Assembly (NCBI RefSeq): GCF_018613805.1
Contig: NZ_JAGGPL010000013.1
Coordinates: forward strand, 246,542 to 310,541
Length of the DNA: 64,000 nt
Source: Arthrobacter sp. ISL-48
GTDB taxonomy: Bacteria > Actinomycetota > Actinomycetes > Actinomycetales > Micrococcaceae
Direction: 5' to 3'
Below the pieces are notes generated by a model that saw only the letters and a program-made list of their open reading frames with translations, did not search any database and was not told the DNA's origin. The position numbers were made by a program, and so were the translations under genes. Of the stretch, positions 56,865-64,000 are shown one piece after another (within the stretch, counting starts at the first letter, position 1; each line of letters begins with the position of its first letter).

Positions 56865-57674
56865 ATGAACACAATGATCGGATCTGAAATCTTTCAGGGC
56901 CATTTCAAGGGACGTCGCGCCCTGGTTACGGGCGGAGCCAGCGGGATCGGCTACGGCATTGGCCAGGCCTTCGCCGAGGCCGGCGCCTCGGTACTCCTTG
57001 TTGACCGCAGCCCGCAGGTCAGCGAGGCGGCGGCGAATCTCCGGGCAGCCGGCTTTGACGTCGACCACGCAGTAGCGGATGTCACCGACGAGGCCCAGGT
57101 CAAGGCGGCATTCGCCAAGACAATCGAGCTTTGGGGCGGCCTGGACATCCTTGTCAACAACGCCGGGATCATCACGATCGCCAACCTCGAAGACCTCACC
57201 CTGGACGAATTCAACAAAGTCCTCGCCGTCAACACCACGGCCGTTTTCCTTTGCTGCCGGGAAGCAGCTCCCCTGCTGAAGGCCAGCGAGCACGGTGTAA
57301 TTCTCAATGCCTCCAGCGGTCAGGGCAGGCAGGGATTCATTTTTACTCCCCACTATGCAGCCAGCAAGTTCGGCGTCATCGGCCTCACCCAATCACTCGC
57401 CAAGGAACTCGCACCGTCCGGGGTCCGCGTTAACAGCTACTGTCCCGGCATCGTCAAGACCGAAATGTGGGAATACAACGACCGGGAATGGGGCAGCCGC
57501 CTAGGTAATTACAAACCGGGCGAGCTCATCCAGGAATGGATCGATGGCATACCTCTCAAGCGCCCCGCCGAAGCAACGGACGTGGCAAACCTGCTCCTTT
57601 TCCTAGCCTCGGACGCAGGCAGCTATATCACCGGACAGGCCATCAACATTGATGGCGGAATGTTCATGAACTAG
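56865..57674 (+). CDS. SDR dehydrogenase (1), polyol-type
   Basis: A 269-residue classical short-chain dehydrogenase: nucleotide motif TGGASGIGYGIG, an Asp after strand 2 (LLVDRS, suggesting NAD), NNAG, catalytic Ser (NASSGQG), YAASK, and the C-terminal YITGQAINIDGGMF. The loop around EMWEYNDREWGSRLG and IPLKRPAEATDVANLLLF is seen in sorbitol, galactitol and threitol dehydrogenases. It starts 3 bases after the kinase stop. Probable role: oxidation of a polyol to the ketose taken by the kinase. Confidence 0.88.
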   Translation: MNTMIGSEIFQGHFKGRRALVTGGASGIGYGIGQAFAEAGASVLLVDRSPQVSEAAANLRAAGFDVDHAVADVTDEAQVKAAFAKTIELWGGLDILVNNAGIITIANLEDLTLDEFNKVLAVNTTAVFLCCREAAPLLKASEHGVILNASSGQGRQGFIFTPHYAASKFGVIGLTQSLAKELAPSGVRVNSYCPGIVKTEMWEYNDREWGSRLGNYKPGELIQEWIDGIPLKRPAEATDVANLLLFLASDAGSYITGQAINIDGGMFMN

Positions 57675-57704
57675 GGCCCACCTCTACTGCCAACGGAGTC
57701 AATC

Positions 57705-58718
57705 ATGAGTCAACAAATAGCCCACCGGCCCGGTGGAGCACCTCAAGAAACGGGCGCGAAGGCGCCTATGTTTTCACAACTCAGCGCGCGTTTGTTTTCC
57801 GGCAGCGGCGGTGCCCTGCTGGGCCTCATCGCCCTGTTTGTCATCCTGAGCTTCGCGTCCCCCTTCTTCCTCACCACGCGAAACATCATCAACATCCTGG
57901 ACCAGGTGACCGTTCTCGGCATCCTGTCCGTCGGGGCGACCGCCGTCATCATCACCGGCGGCATCGACCTTTCAGTGGGTTCCATCCTCGGACTCTCCAC
58001 CATGGTCCTTGGGTGGCTCTCGCATCAGGGGGGCTGGCCGATGTGGAGCGCAATGCTGGCAGCCATTGCGGTCGGTGCGCTCGCCGGTTCGATCAACGGA
58101 CTCGGGATCACCTACGCCAACCTGCCACCGTTCATTGCGACCTTGGCAATGATGTCCATCGGGCGCGGAATGGCGAACCTGATCACTGACGGTCAGCAGA
58201 TCGTGGGCTACCCGGAATGGTTCTTTAATTTCTCCTCCGAGAGGTACCTTGGTTTCTTCTCGATCACGCTCCTGGTCGTTCTGGCCCTGTATCTGGTGGC
58301 CTGGGCGTGGCTGAAGTACCGGGCATCCGGACGCTCCATCTACGCCATCGGCGGCGGCACCGAAGTCGCCCGGCTGGCCGGTATCCACGTCAAGAAGGTC
58401 ACCATCTGGGTGTACGTTGCAGCAGGTGCCCTGGCCGGCCTTGGCGGAATCGTTCTCGCCAGCCGTCTCGACTCCTCCCAGCCGAGCGCAGGAAGCGGCT
58501 ATGAGCTCGACGTCATCGCCGCAGTCGTCATTGGCGGGGCCAGTCTGAGCGGCGGCGTCGGCCGCATCGGCGGGACCGTGATCGGCGTCCTGATCATCGG
58601 AGTCCTGCGCAACGGCTTGAACCTCCTGGGCGTCTCGCCGTTCATCCAACAGATCGTCATCGGCCTAGTCATCGCCATCGCTGTGATGGCAGACGTCCTC
58701 CGGCGCAAGCGCGCCTAA
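57705..58718 (+). CDS. Sugar ABC transporter permease, RbsC type
   Basis: A 337-residue inner-membrane permease with about ten helices and the family-defining region (GATAVIITGGIDLSVGSILG; PPFIATLAMMSIGRGMANLI; YAIGGGTEVARLAGIHVKKV; GYELDVIAAVVIGGASLSGG). It belongs to the carbohydrate uptake transporter 2 (ribose/xylose/galactitol) family, in which a homodimeric permease works with one fused ATPase. The order permease, binding protein, ATPase is unusual relative to rbsACB but complete. Confidence 0.93.
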   Translation: MSQQIAHRPGGAPQETGAKAPMFSQLSARLFSGSGGALLGLIALFVILSFASPFFLTTRNIINILDQVTVLGILSVGATAVIITGGIDLSVGSILGLSTMVLGWLSHQGGWPMWSAMLAAIAVGALAGSINGLGITYANLPPFIATLAMMSIGRGMANLITDGQQIVGYPEWFFNFSSERYLGFFSITLLVVLALYLVAWAWLKYRASGRSIYAIGGGTEVARLAGIHVKKVTIWVYVAAGALAGLGGIVLASRLDSSQPSAGSGYELDVIAAVVIGGASLSGGVGRIGGTVIGVLIIGVLRNGLNLLGVSPFIQQIVIGLVIAIAVMADVLRRKRA

Positions 58719-58780
58719 CGGCCCCTCTCGCCCACCTCAAACCCATGCAGTACCAATCGTAAATATCAATGGAGATGAAA

Positions 58781-59746
58781 ATGTTCAGAAAAATCGCAGT
58801 AACTGCTGTAGCCATCGCGGCCACCTTCTCACTGGCTGCCTGCGGCGGCAGCGGCGGCAGCGCCGGCACGGGCGGGAGCGGCGGAGGTGGGAAGCAGAAG
58901 ACCATCGGCCTGGCGGTAGCCAACCAGCAGGCCGACTTCTTCAACCAGATCCGCCAGTCCGTCGAAGCGGCCGCCAAGGAACAAAACGTCAAGGTCGTCG
59001 TCGCTGATGCGAAGGGTGACTCCAATACGCAGGTCTCGCAGATCCAGGACTTCATCACCCAGCAGGTCGACGCGATCATCTACATTCCCGCCGGAGCAAC
59101 CGCGGCCACCGTCCCGGTCCGGGCGGCCAAGGCAGCACATATCCCCATCGTCGCTGTGGACCGCAACCCCGAAGGTGCGCCCGGGGACACCTTTATTGCC
59201 ACCGATAGCGTTGCTGCCGCCAAGACGCTGGGTGAATGGGTCGGAAAGCAGACCGGAGGTAAGGGACAGCTCGGTGTCATTCAGGGTCAGATCGGAACGA
59301 CCCCTGAAGTTGCACGCGACACCGGTTTCAAGGACGCCATGACGCAGTTCCCCGGCATCAAGGAAGTCGCCCGCCAGGCCTCCCAGCAGTGGGCGCAGGA
59401 CGAGGGCTACCAGCTCGCCACGGACATGCTTCAGGCGAATCCAAGCATCAACATCTTCTTCGGCCGTGCAGACGCACTGGCGCTCGGAGCAGCGCAGGCG
59501 GTCCGCAACGCCGGCGTCAAGGACGTCACTATTGTCGGCTTTGACGGCGACAAGGCCGGCCTGGAAGCGGTAAAGAACGGCACCCTCGGCGCGACCATTA
59601 CCCAGCCGACCCAGGGCATGGGCAAGCTCGCCCTGGAGTCCGCGATCAAGCTGGCCAACGGCGAAAAGCTGGCCCCCGAACAGCTTCAGGCAGGCGTTTT
59701 GACCACGAAGGAGAACGTCGACCCGTTCATCACAACGCACCCCTGA
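58781..59746 (+). CDS. Sugar ABC transporter substrate-binding lipoprotein, RbsB type
   Basis: A 321-residue lipoprotein: Cys21 in SLAAC, then a Gly/Ser-rich tether and a periplasmic-binding-protein type 1 fold (TIGLAVANQQADFFNQIRQS; IIYIPAGATAATVPVRAAKA; IPIVAVDRNPEGAPGDTFIA; IFFGRADALALGAAQAVRNA). Asp/Arg/Asn residues typical of pentose or polyol binding are present in these loops. I chose ATG 58781, 6 bases after GGAG; two in-frame ATGs lie just upstream. A strong hairpin follows the stop. Confidence 0.9.
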   Translation: MFRKIAVTAVAIAATFSLAACGGSGGSAGTGGSGGGGKQKTIGLAVANQQADFFNQIRQSVEAAAKEQNVKVVVADAKGDSNTQVSQIQDFITQQVDAIIYIPAGATAATVPVRAAKAAHIPIVAVDRNPEGAPGDTFIATDSVAAAKTLGEWVGKQTGGKGQLGVIQGQIGTTPEVARDTGFKDAMTQFPGIKEVARQASQQWAQDEGYQLATDMLQANPSINIFFGRADALALGAAQAVRNAGVKDVTIVGFDGDKAGLEAVKNGTLGATITQPTQGMGKLALESAIKLANGEKLAPEQLQAGVLTTKENVDPFITTHP

Positions 59747-59755
59747 TCGTCCCAC

Positions 59756-59782
59756 GGGTGGTGCCCTCCCCGGGCACCACCC
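59756..59782 (+). terminator. Intra-operon hairpin after the binding-protein gene
   Basis: GGGTGGTGCCC / GGGCACCACCC, a perfect 11-base stem with a 5-base loop and no T-run, lies between the binding-protein and ATPase genes. It more likely stabilises the upstream message or attenuates than terminates fully. This would explain high binding-protein and lower ATPase levels. Confidence 0.7.
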
Positions 59783-59816
59783 GCCCAGGCCGTTTCCCTA
59801 GCCAACGGAGCTCAAA

Positions 59817-61304
59817 ATGCCTATTGCGGACACTCGTGGACTTCGCGTCCGCGGCGCCACCAAAGAATACCCCGGCACTATCGCAGTCCAGGACATCGAC
59901 CTGGACATCAGGCCCGGGGAAGTCGTTGCCCTGCTCGGAGAAAACGGGGCAGGAAAATCGACGCTTTCCACCATCATCGCCGGAGTCACCCAACCGACAA
60001 CGGGAACCATGACCTGGAACGGAGAGCCTTATGCTCCGACGTCACCTGGCGATGCCATCGCCTTCGGCATCGGCCTGATTCACCAGGAGATGCGGCTGCT
60101 GCCGGACCTGACCGTTGCCGAGAACGTCATGGTAGGCCGATGGCCGATGCGCAGCGGCTTCCTGGACGCCCGCACCATGCGAGAGAAGGCAAAGGACCAG
60201 TTGAAGCGTCTAGGCTTCAACGGCGCCATGGACAGCAAAGTCCGGGACCTCAGCGTCGCGGGCCAGCAACAGGTAGAAATCGCAAAAGCACTCATGCTCG
60301 ACGCGTCACTGCTCATCCTTGACGAACCCACCGCTGCACTGGGCCAGGCCGAAACGGACGCTCTCTTCGACTGTGTCAGGGCACTCAAAGCCGAAGGCGT
60401 GTCGTTCATCTACGTCAGCCACCGCCTCGCTGAAATAGCTCTGATCGCCGACCGTATCGTTGTCCTCAGGGACGGCAAGAAGATCACCGAACATGCCTCC
60501 GGGGAGGTTTCCCCCAACCAGCTGGTGGAAGAAATGGTCGGACGCCCGGTGGATCGGCTCTTCCCCGATGTGCCCCCGCCCACGGACAAAATCGTGCTGG
60601 AAGTAAAGGACCTCCACGACAAGGCCGGCGACTTCATGGACGTTTCCTTTACCGTGCGGGCCGGGGAAATCTTCGGCATCGCCGGCATCGTCGGGGCCGG
60701 ACGCACCGAACTCGTCCGCGCCATAGCCGGCGCCGAGCACCGTCTGGGAACGGTAGTCGTCGATGGAAAAAACCTGAAACCCGACAACCCGATGGCAGCC
60801 ATCAAAGCAGGCGTCGTACTGATACCCGAAGACCGTAAGCAGCAGGGACTGGTCGTCAGCGACACCATCGAGAACAACATCGCACTTCCCAATTTGGGGA
60901 AGGTCAGCACCTCCGGCTGGATCTCACCGGCCAAGGTGCGCAGGTTCGCCGCGACGGTGGCGAAGGGCATCGGAATGAAGGGAAACGTGGCGCTGCCCGT
61001 GTCCTCACTCTCGGGCGGCAACCAGCAGAAAATCGTGATCGGCAAATGGCTTCAACGCGACCCGCGCCTGATCATCCTCGATGAACCTACGCGTGGCATC
61101 GACGTCGGGGCGCGGGCCTCCATTTACGAAGTCGTCGCTGAACTGGCCCGCAACGGAAACGCCGTCATCGTCGTCAGTTCCGATCTCGAGGAAGTGCTGG
61201 GCCTCGCCCACCGGGTCATGGTTCTCGCCCGCGGACGGAACCAGGGCATCCTGGATGCCTCCGAGGCGACCCCGTCAAAAGTCATGTCACTCGCGACACT
61301 CTAA
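59817..61304 (+). CDS. Sugar ABC transporter ATPase, RbsA type (two NBDs)
   Basis: A 495-residue fused double ATPase. The first domain has a full Walker A (GENGAGKSTL), signature LSVAGQQQVEIAKAL and Walker B LLILDEPTAALG. The second has the degenerate GIVGAGRTE loop and LSGGNQQKIVIGKWL with LIILDEPTRGIDVGA. This asymmetry is normal for CUT2 ATPases. ATG 59817 follows ACGGAG at suitable spacing. It completes the permease, binding protein and ATPase set of the operon. Confidence 0.93.
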   Translation: MPIADTRGLRVRGATKEYPGTIAVQDIDLDIRPGEVVALLGENGAGKSTLSTIIAGVTQPTTGTMTWNGEPYAPTSPGDAIAFGIGLIHQEMRLLPDLTVAENVMVGRWPMRSGFLDARTMREKAKDQLKRLGFNGAMDSKVRDLSVAGQQQVEIAKALMLDASLLILDEPTAALGQAETDALFDCVRALKAEGVSFIYVSHRLAEIALIADRIVVLRDGKKITEHASGEVSPNQLVEEMVGRPVDRLFPDVPPPTDKIVLEVKDLHDKAGDFMDVSFTVRAGEIFGIAGIVGAGRTELVRAIAGAEHRLGTVVVDGKNLKPDNPMAAIKAGVVLIPEDRKQQGLVVSDTIENNIALPNLGKVSTSGWISPAKVRRFAATVAKGIGMKGNVALPVSSLSGGNQQKIVIGKWLQRDPRLIILDEPTRGIDVGARASIYEVVAELARNGNAVIVVSSDLEEVLGLAHRVMVLARGRNQGILDASEATPSKVMSLATL

Positions 61305-61362
61305 GAGAGGAGGAGGAACGTGAAATAATCGGACCCTGCCCGATGACAACCGAAGGAACGCC

Positions 61363-62343
61363 GTGGCCCAGAGAACAAGGACTTTCACTCCCCAGCAACT
61401 GGGCCTGATGGTAAAAGCTGCGAGGATGTACCACGAGCAGAACATGAGTCAGGCGGACATTGCTGACAAGCTCAACGTCTCCCAGTCCAGGGTTTCCCGG
61501 TGGCTGACCGACGCGGTCCGAGAAGGCATTGTCCGGACCATCGTCGTTGCGCCCGCGGGAACCGAATCAGATCTGGAAGACGCCGTGGCGGCCAAGTACG
61601 GCCTGCGGGCTGTGGTCATCGCGGACCTCCAGACTGATGACGAAGCATCCATCATCCGGGGCATCGGCACGGCGGCCGCAGGTTACCTCGAGGTGACCCT
61701 CACCGGCGGCAACAGGGTGGGCCTATCGTCCTGGTCCTCGACGCTTCTGGCAACGGTGGACGCCATGTCCCCACGGAATGTTAAAACCGCTGAGAGCGTA
61801 GTCCAGGTCATCGGCGGAGTGGGGAACCCCGAAGTACAGGTGCGGGCGACGCATCTCGCGGACCGCCTGGCAACGGTCACGAAAGGCACCCCCCGGTACC
61901 TGCCGGCTCCTGGCATCGTTTCCAGCCGTGGCGGCCGTGACGCCCTCCTCGAGGATCCCTTCGTCGCTGAAGTCGCCGCCGACTGGGACCGGCTGGACAC
62001 GCTCCTGGTAGGCATCGGAAGCATCGAACCCTCGCCGCTTCTTCGCGAATCAGGTAACTCACTCAACCAATCCAATCTCAAAGCCCTCGCCGCGTCGGGA
62101 GCAGTAGGGGACATCTGCCTGAGGTTCTTCGACAGGGACGGCGCACTCGTCGAATCCGATCTCAACGACAGGGTTCTTGGGATCAGCCCCGAACAGATGC
62201 TCAAAGTCGACCGGCGAATCGGGGTTGCCGGTGGTGCCAGGAAGTACGCAGCGATACGTGCTGCCGTCCAGGGCCACTGGATCAACGTACTAATCACTGA
62301 CAAGAAAACCGCGCTCAATCTGGAATCAGACAAGGCGCCCTAA
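61363..62343 (+). CDS. SorC/DeoR-type sugar-responsive regulator
   Basis: A 326-residue regulator: the N-terminal helix-turn-helix (ARMYHEQNMSQADIADKLNV; SQSRVSRWLTDAVREGIV) is followed by the C-terminal sugar-phosphate-binding domain of the SorC family (VGLSSWSSTLLATVDAM; TLLVGIGSIEPSPLLRESGN; RRIGVAGGARKYAAIRAAV). It is GTG-initiated at 61363. SorC proteins usually sense a phosphorylated pathway intermediate. It lies inside the operon, between the ATPase and the second dehydrogenase, and is the best candidate to bind the palindromes at 53406 and 63803. Confidence 0.9.
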   Translation: MAQRTRTFTPQQLGLMVKAARMYHEQNMSQADIADKLNVSQSRVSRWLTDAVREGIVRTIVVAPAGTESDLEDAVAAKYGLRAVVIADLQTDDEASIIRGIGTAAAGYLEVTLTGGNRVGLSSWSSTLLATVDAMSPRNVKTAESVVQVIGGVGNPEVQVRATHLADRLATVTKGTPRYLPAPGIVSSRGGRDALLEDPFVAEVAADWDRLDTLLVGIGSIEPSPLLRESGNSLNQSNLKALAASGAVGDICLRFFDRDGALVESDLNDRVLGISPEQMLKVDRRIGVAGGARKYAAIRAAVQGHWINVLITDKKTALNLESDKAP

Positions 62344-62360
62344 AACTCAAAGGACAACAA

Positions 62361-63131
62361 ATGACTGCGAAACTGAGCTTCGCCCTCAGCGGGCGTACAG
62401 CCCTCGTGACCGGAGGCGGGTCCGGCATCGGGCAGGCCATCTCATTCGGCATCGCACAGCAAAGCGGCGCCATCGGGATCGTTGACCTCCCAGGAGAAGG
62501 ACCGGACGAGACCGTACACCGCATCAAGGAAGCCGGAGGCCGGGCGATCTTTGTCGCGGCCGACGTAACGAAGGCGGACGAACTTGAAGAAGCAGTCGCC
62601 AAAATCGAAGCAGATCTAGGCCCGCTCACCCTGGCGGTCAATTCCGCAGGCATAGCCAACGCAGCGCCGGCAGAGGAGTTGCCCCTGGCTCAGTGGCAGA
62701 AGGTCTATGACATTGATGTAACCGGCGTTTTCCTCAGCTGCCAGGCCGAAGGCCGTGCCATGCTCAGGAACGGCGGCGGATCAATAGTCAACATCGCCTC
62801 TATGTCAGGGAGCATCGTCAACAGGGGCCTGTTGCAGGCACACTACAACAGTGCTAAAGCAGCGGTCATTCACCTGAGTAAATCGCTCGCGATGGAATGG
62901 GCCGAGCGTGGTATCCGCGTCAACGCGCTCAGCCCCGGCTACACCATGACCAAGATGAACTCCCGGCCGGAAATGGTCAACCAGATGGAAATCTTCGCCC
63001 AGGAGACGCCGATGAAGCGCATCGCTGATCCGTCTGAAATGGCCGGCCCGGCGGTATTCCTCCTCTCAGACGCAGCATCCTTCTGTACCGGCATCGACCT
63101 CCTCGTCGACGGCGGCTTCTGCGCCCAATAG
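62361..63131 (+). CDS. SDR dehydrogenase (2), Sou1/xylulose-reductase-like
   Basis: A 256-residue short-chain dehydrogenase with TGGGSGIGQAI, an Asp after strand 2 (GIVDLP), NSAG in place of NNAG, catalytic Ser (VNIASMSGSIVN), YNSAK and a C-terminal LLVDGGF. The run SMSGSIVN...QAHYNSAKAAVIHL...LSPGY is characteristic of sorbose/xylulose reductases and arabinitol or mannitol dehydrogenases. It starts 17 bases after the regulator stop. With SDR 1 it may convert two epimeric substrates, or carry out successive redox steps of an epimerisation. Confidence 0.88.
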   Translation: MTAKLSFALSGRTALVTGGGSGIGQAISFGIAQQSGAIGIVDLPGEGPDETVHRIKEAGGRAIFVAADVTKADELEEAVAKIEADLGPLTLAVNSAGIANAAPAEELPLAQWQKVYDIDVTGVFLSCQAEGRAMLRNGGGSIVNIASMSGSIVNRGLLQAHYNSAKAAVIHLSKSLAMEWAERGIRVNALSPGYTMTKMNSRPEMVNQMEIFAQETPMKRIADPSEMAGPAVFLLSDAASFCTGIDLLVDGGFCAQ

Positions 63132-63137
63132 CAGCCG

Positions 63138-63178
63138 CTGGTGGCCGCCCCGGATCAGTTCTCCAGGGCCGCCACCAG
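63138..63178. terminator. Hairpin at the convergent SDR2/ribB ends
   Basis: CTGGTGGC (63138-63145) pairs with GCCACCAG (63171-63178), with an extra CCC/GGG pairing inside; the distal arm lies within the last codons of ribB. It is a probable bidirectional end signal for the converging transcripts, but has no clear T-run. Confidence 0.45.
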
Positions 63179-63760
63179 CTGGGCGATGCTGATAACAGGA
63201 AGCCCCTTTTCCAGGCCGAGTTCCAGCAGCCCGGGAAGCCTCATCATCTCACCGTCATCAGCAACGACCTCAGCGATGACACCGACCGGGGCGAGGCCGG
63301 CAAGCTTCAGCAGGTCAACGGCGGCCTCTGTATGGCCCGGACGCTGCCGCACCCCCCCATCAACGGCACGAAGGGGAAGCACATGCCCGGGACGGATCAG
63401 ATGAGCAGGACCGGATGTCGGATCTGCCAGCACCCGAAGGGTACGCGCCCTGTCCGTTGCGCTGATGCCGGTCGTGGACTGGCCCGCCGCATCCACCGTG
63501 ATCGTGTAGGCAGTCCGGAGGGAATCCTTGTTGTCCTCGGTCATCAGCGGCAGCTCCAGAGCATCCGCCAACTCGTTGGTCATCGGGGCGCACACAAAGC
63601 CGCTGGAAACCCGAATGATCCAAGCCAGCCACTCCGGCGTGGCGTGCTGGGCCGCCATGATGATGTCGCCCTCATTCTCGCGGTCCTCATCGTCGACGGC
63701 GATGACGGGCCGTCCCGTCTGGAGGGCCGAAACCGCTTCGTGAATGTCAGCAAGTGCCAT
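63155..63760 (-). CDS. ribB: 3,4-dihydroxy-2-butanone-4-phosphate synthase (stand-alone RibB)
   Basis: By family, converts ribulose 5-phosphate to L-3,4-dihydroxy-2-butanone 4-phosphate and formate in riboflavin synthesis. The 201-residue protein keeps the acidic metal loop VDDEDRENEGD, the TGISATDRA segment, RPGHVLPLRA and GHTEAAVDL; no GTP cyclohydrolase II domain is attached. ATG 63760 lies 7 bases after AGGA. Its promoter (TTCACT, 18 bases, TATATT) is covered by a perfect palindrome. No other rib gene is near; it faces a carbohydrate operon, so its physiological role may be catabolic or compensatory. Confidence 0.88.
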   Translation of the reverse strand: MALADIHEAVSALQTGRPVIAVDDEDRENEGDIIMAAQHATPEWLAWIIRVSSGFVCAPMTNELADALELPLMTEDNKDSLRTAYTITVDAAGQSTTGISATDRARTLRVLADPTSGPAHLIRPGHVLPLRAVDGGVRQRPGHTEAAVDLLKLAGLAPVGVIAEVVADDGEMMRLPGLLELGLEKGLPVISIAQLVAALEN

Positions 63761-63785
63761 GTGTTCGTCCTGTTCGATTGTTTCA

Positions 63786-63834
63786 AATATAGATTCATAC
63801 TAATGCAGTAGTGAATACGGATTCACTACTGCAT
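63786..63834 (-). promoter_or_regulatory. ribB promoter with perfect 14-base-arm palindrome
   Basis: ATGCAGTAGTGAAT-ACGG-ATTCACTACTGCAT (63803-63834) is a perfect inverted repeat in the gap between ribB and the divergent gene at 63938. The ribB -35 (TTCACT at 63815-63810) lies inside its left arm, and TATATT (63791-63786) follows at 18 bases. A related half-site occurs at the transketolase operon start (53451-53463). Best read as a repressor operator; a hairpin in RNA is possible for a transcript starting farther upstream. Confidence 0.75.
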
Positions 63835-63937
63835 GACGTCACGGACTTCCCCCATCTGCCCGGCTGACCCATCCTCCCAGAAACGTCGGGGCTCAGCCTC
63901 ATCACCATCCCCGCGTCTACACGAGAGCAGGAACCAC

Positions 63938-64000
63938 ATGTCAACAGAAAACGTTCCGGCAACCCGGCCCACTTCATCCCAAGAACTGTCATGGACCAGC
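63938..64000 (+). CDS. Start of an unidentified gene, cut by the right edge
   Basis: ATG 63938, preceded by AGCAGGA, opens a frame of 21 codons (MSTENVPATRPTSSQELSWT then S) that runs off the window. The hydrophilic start allows no family call. It is divergent from ribB across the palindrome and probably belongs to the same regulon, possibly as a transporter or further pathway enzyme. Confidence 0.5.
   Translation, partial: MSTENVPATRPTSSQELSWTS

Overview
The window is a GC-rich, densely packed piece of an actinobacterial chromosome. Gene content and protein style point to the Arthrobacter/Pseudarthrobacter group (Micrococcales): actinobacterial domain families (DUF3263, DUF4193, DUF3027, DUF6457), an IdeR/DtxR regulator, c-di-AMP riboswitches in front of cell-wall hydrolases, an XPB-type helicase next to its helicase-associated partner, frequent GTG starts and probable leaderless transcripts. 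This assignment is inferred from the sequence alone. No rRNA, tRNA, CRISPR array, intact transposase or prophage was seen.

Layout. 1-2.9 kb: molybdenum cofactor genes (mobA-like, DUF6457, moeA running off the left edge) and an HNH endonuclease. 3.1-6.2 kb: three secreted cell-wall hydrolases (two NlpC/P60, one M23), two of them behind ydaO-type c-di-AMP riboswitches. 6.3-16.9 kb: housekeeping block with ideR, serC, DUF3027/cold-shock pair, XPB helicase module, a PhoP-like two-component system and an orphan WXG100 protein. 17-25.9 kb: RNase HI fusion, orphan sugar-binding lipoprotein, groEL with CIRCE, cold-shock/LivJ-type overlapping pair, LytR_C and DUF3263 proteins, uracil-DNA glycosylase, and a siderophore-interacting protein with an IdeR box. 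26-36.5 kb: a serine/glycine neighbourhood (ThrE exporter, two FemAB bridge enzymes, sdaA, gcvT, gcvP with a tandem glycine riboswitch). It carries two rearrangement signs: a truncated tspO, and no gcvH between gcvT and sdaA. 36.6-38.9 kb: TetR/MFS efflux pair around a strong palindrome. 38.9-40.7 kb: an AT-richer patch of unknown proteins and a gene remnant. 40.7-48.2 kb: ArsR/SRPBCC pair, dps, agmatine catabolism operon (aguB-aguA-permease) and small conserved proteins. 48.2-52.4 kb: GH78 alpha-L-rhamnosidase and LtrA. 52.5-53.4 kb: a decayed regulator/CGNR gene pair.

53.4-64 kb is the most distinctive region: a sugar or polyol catabolic operon (split transketolase, FGGY kinase, two SDR dehydrogenases, RbsACB-type ABC transporter, SorC-type regulator). 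It faces a stand-alone ribB. The ribB promoter is covered by a perfect 14-bp-arm palindrome, and a near copy of one arm lies at the start of the transketolase operon. This suggests that a ribB paralogue is co-regulated with a carbohydrate pathway; the substrate is not determinable here, and the cluster continues beyond the right edge.
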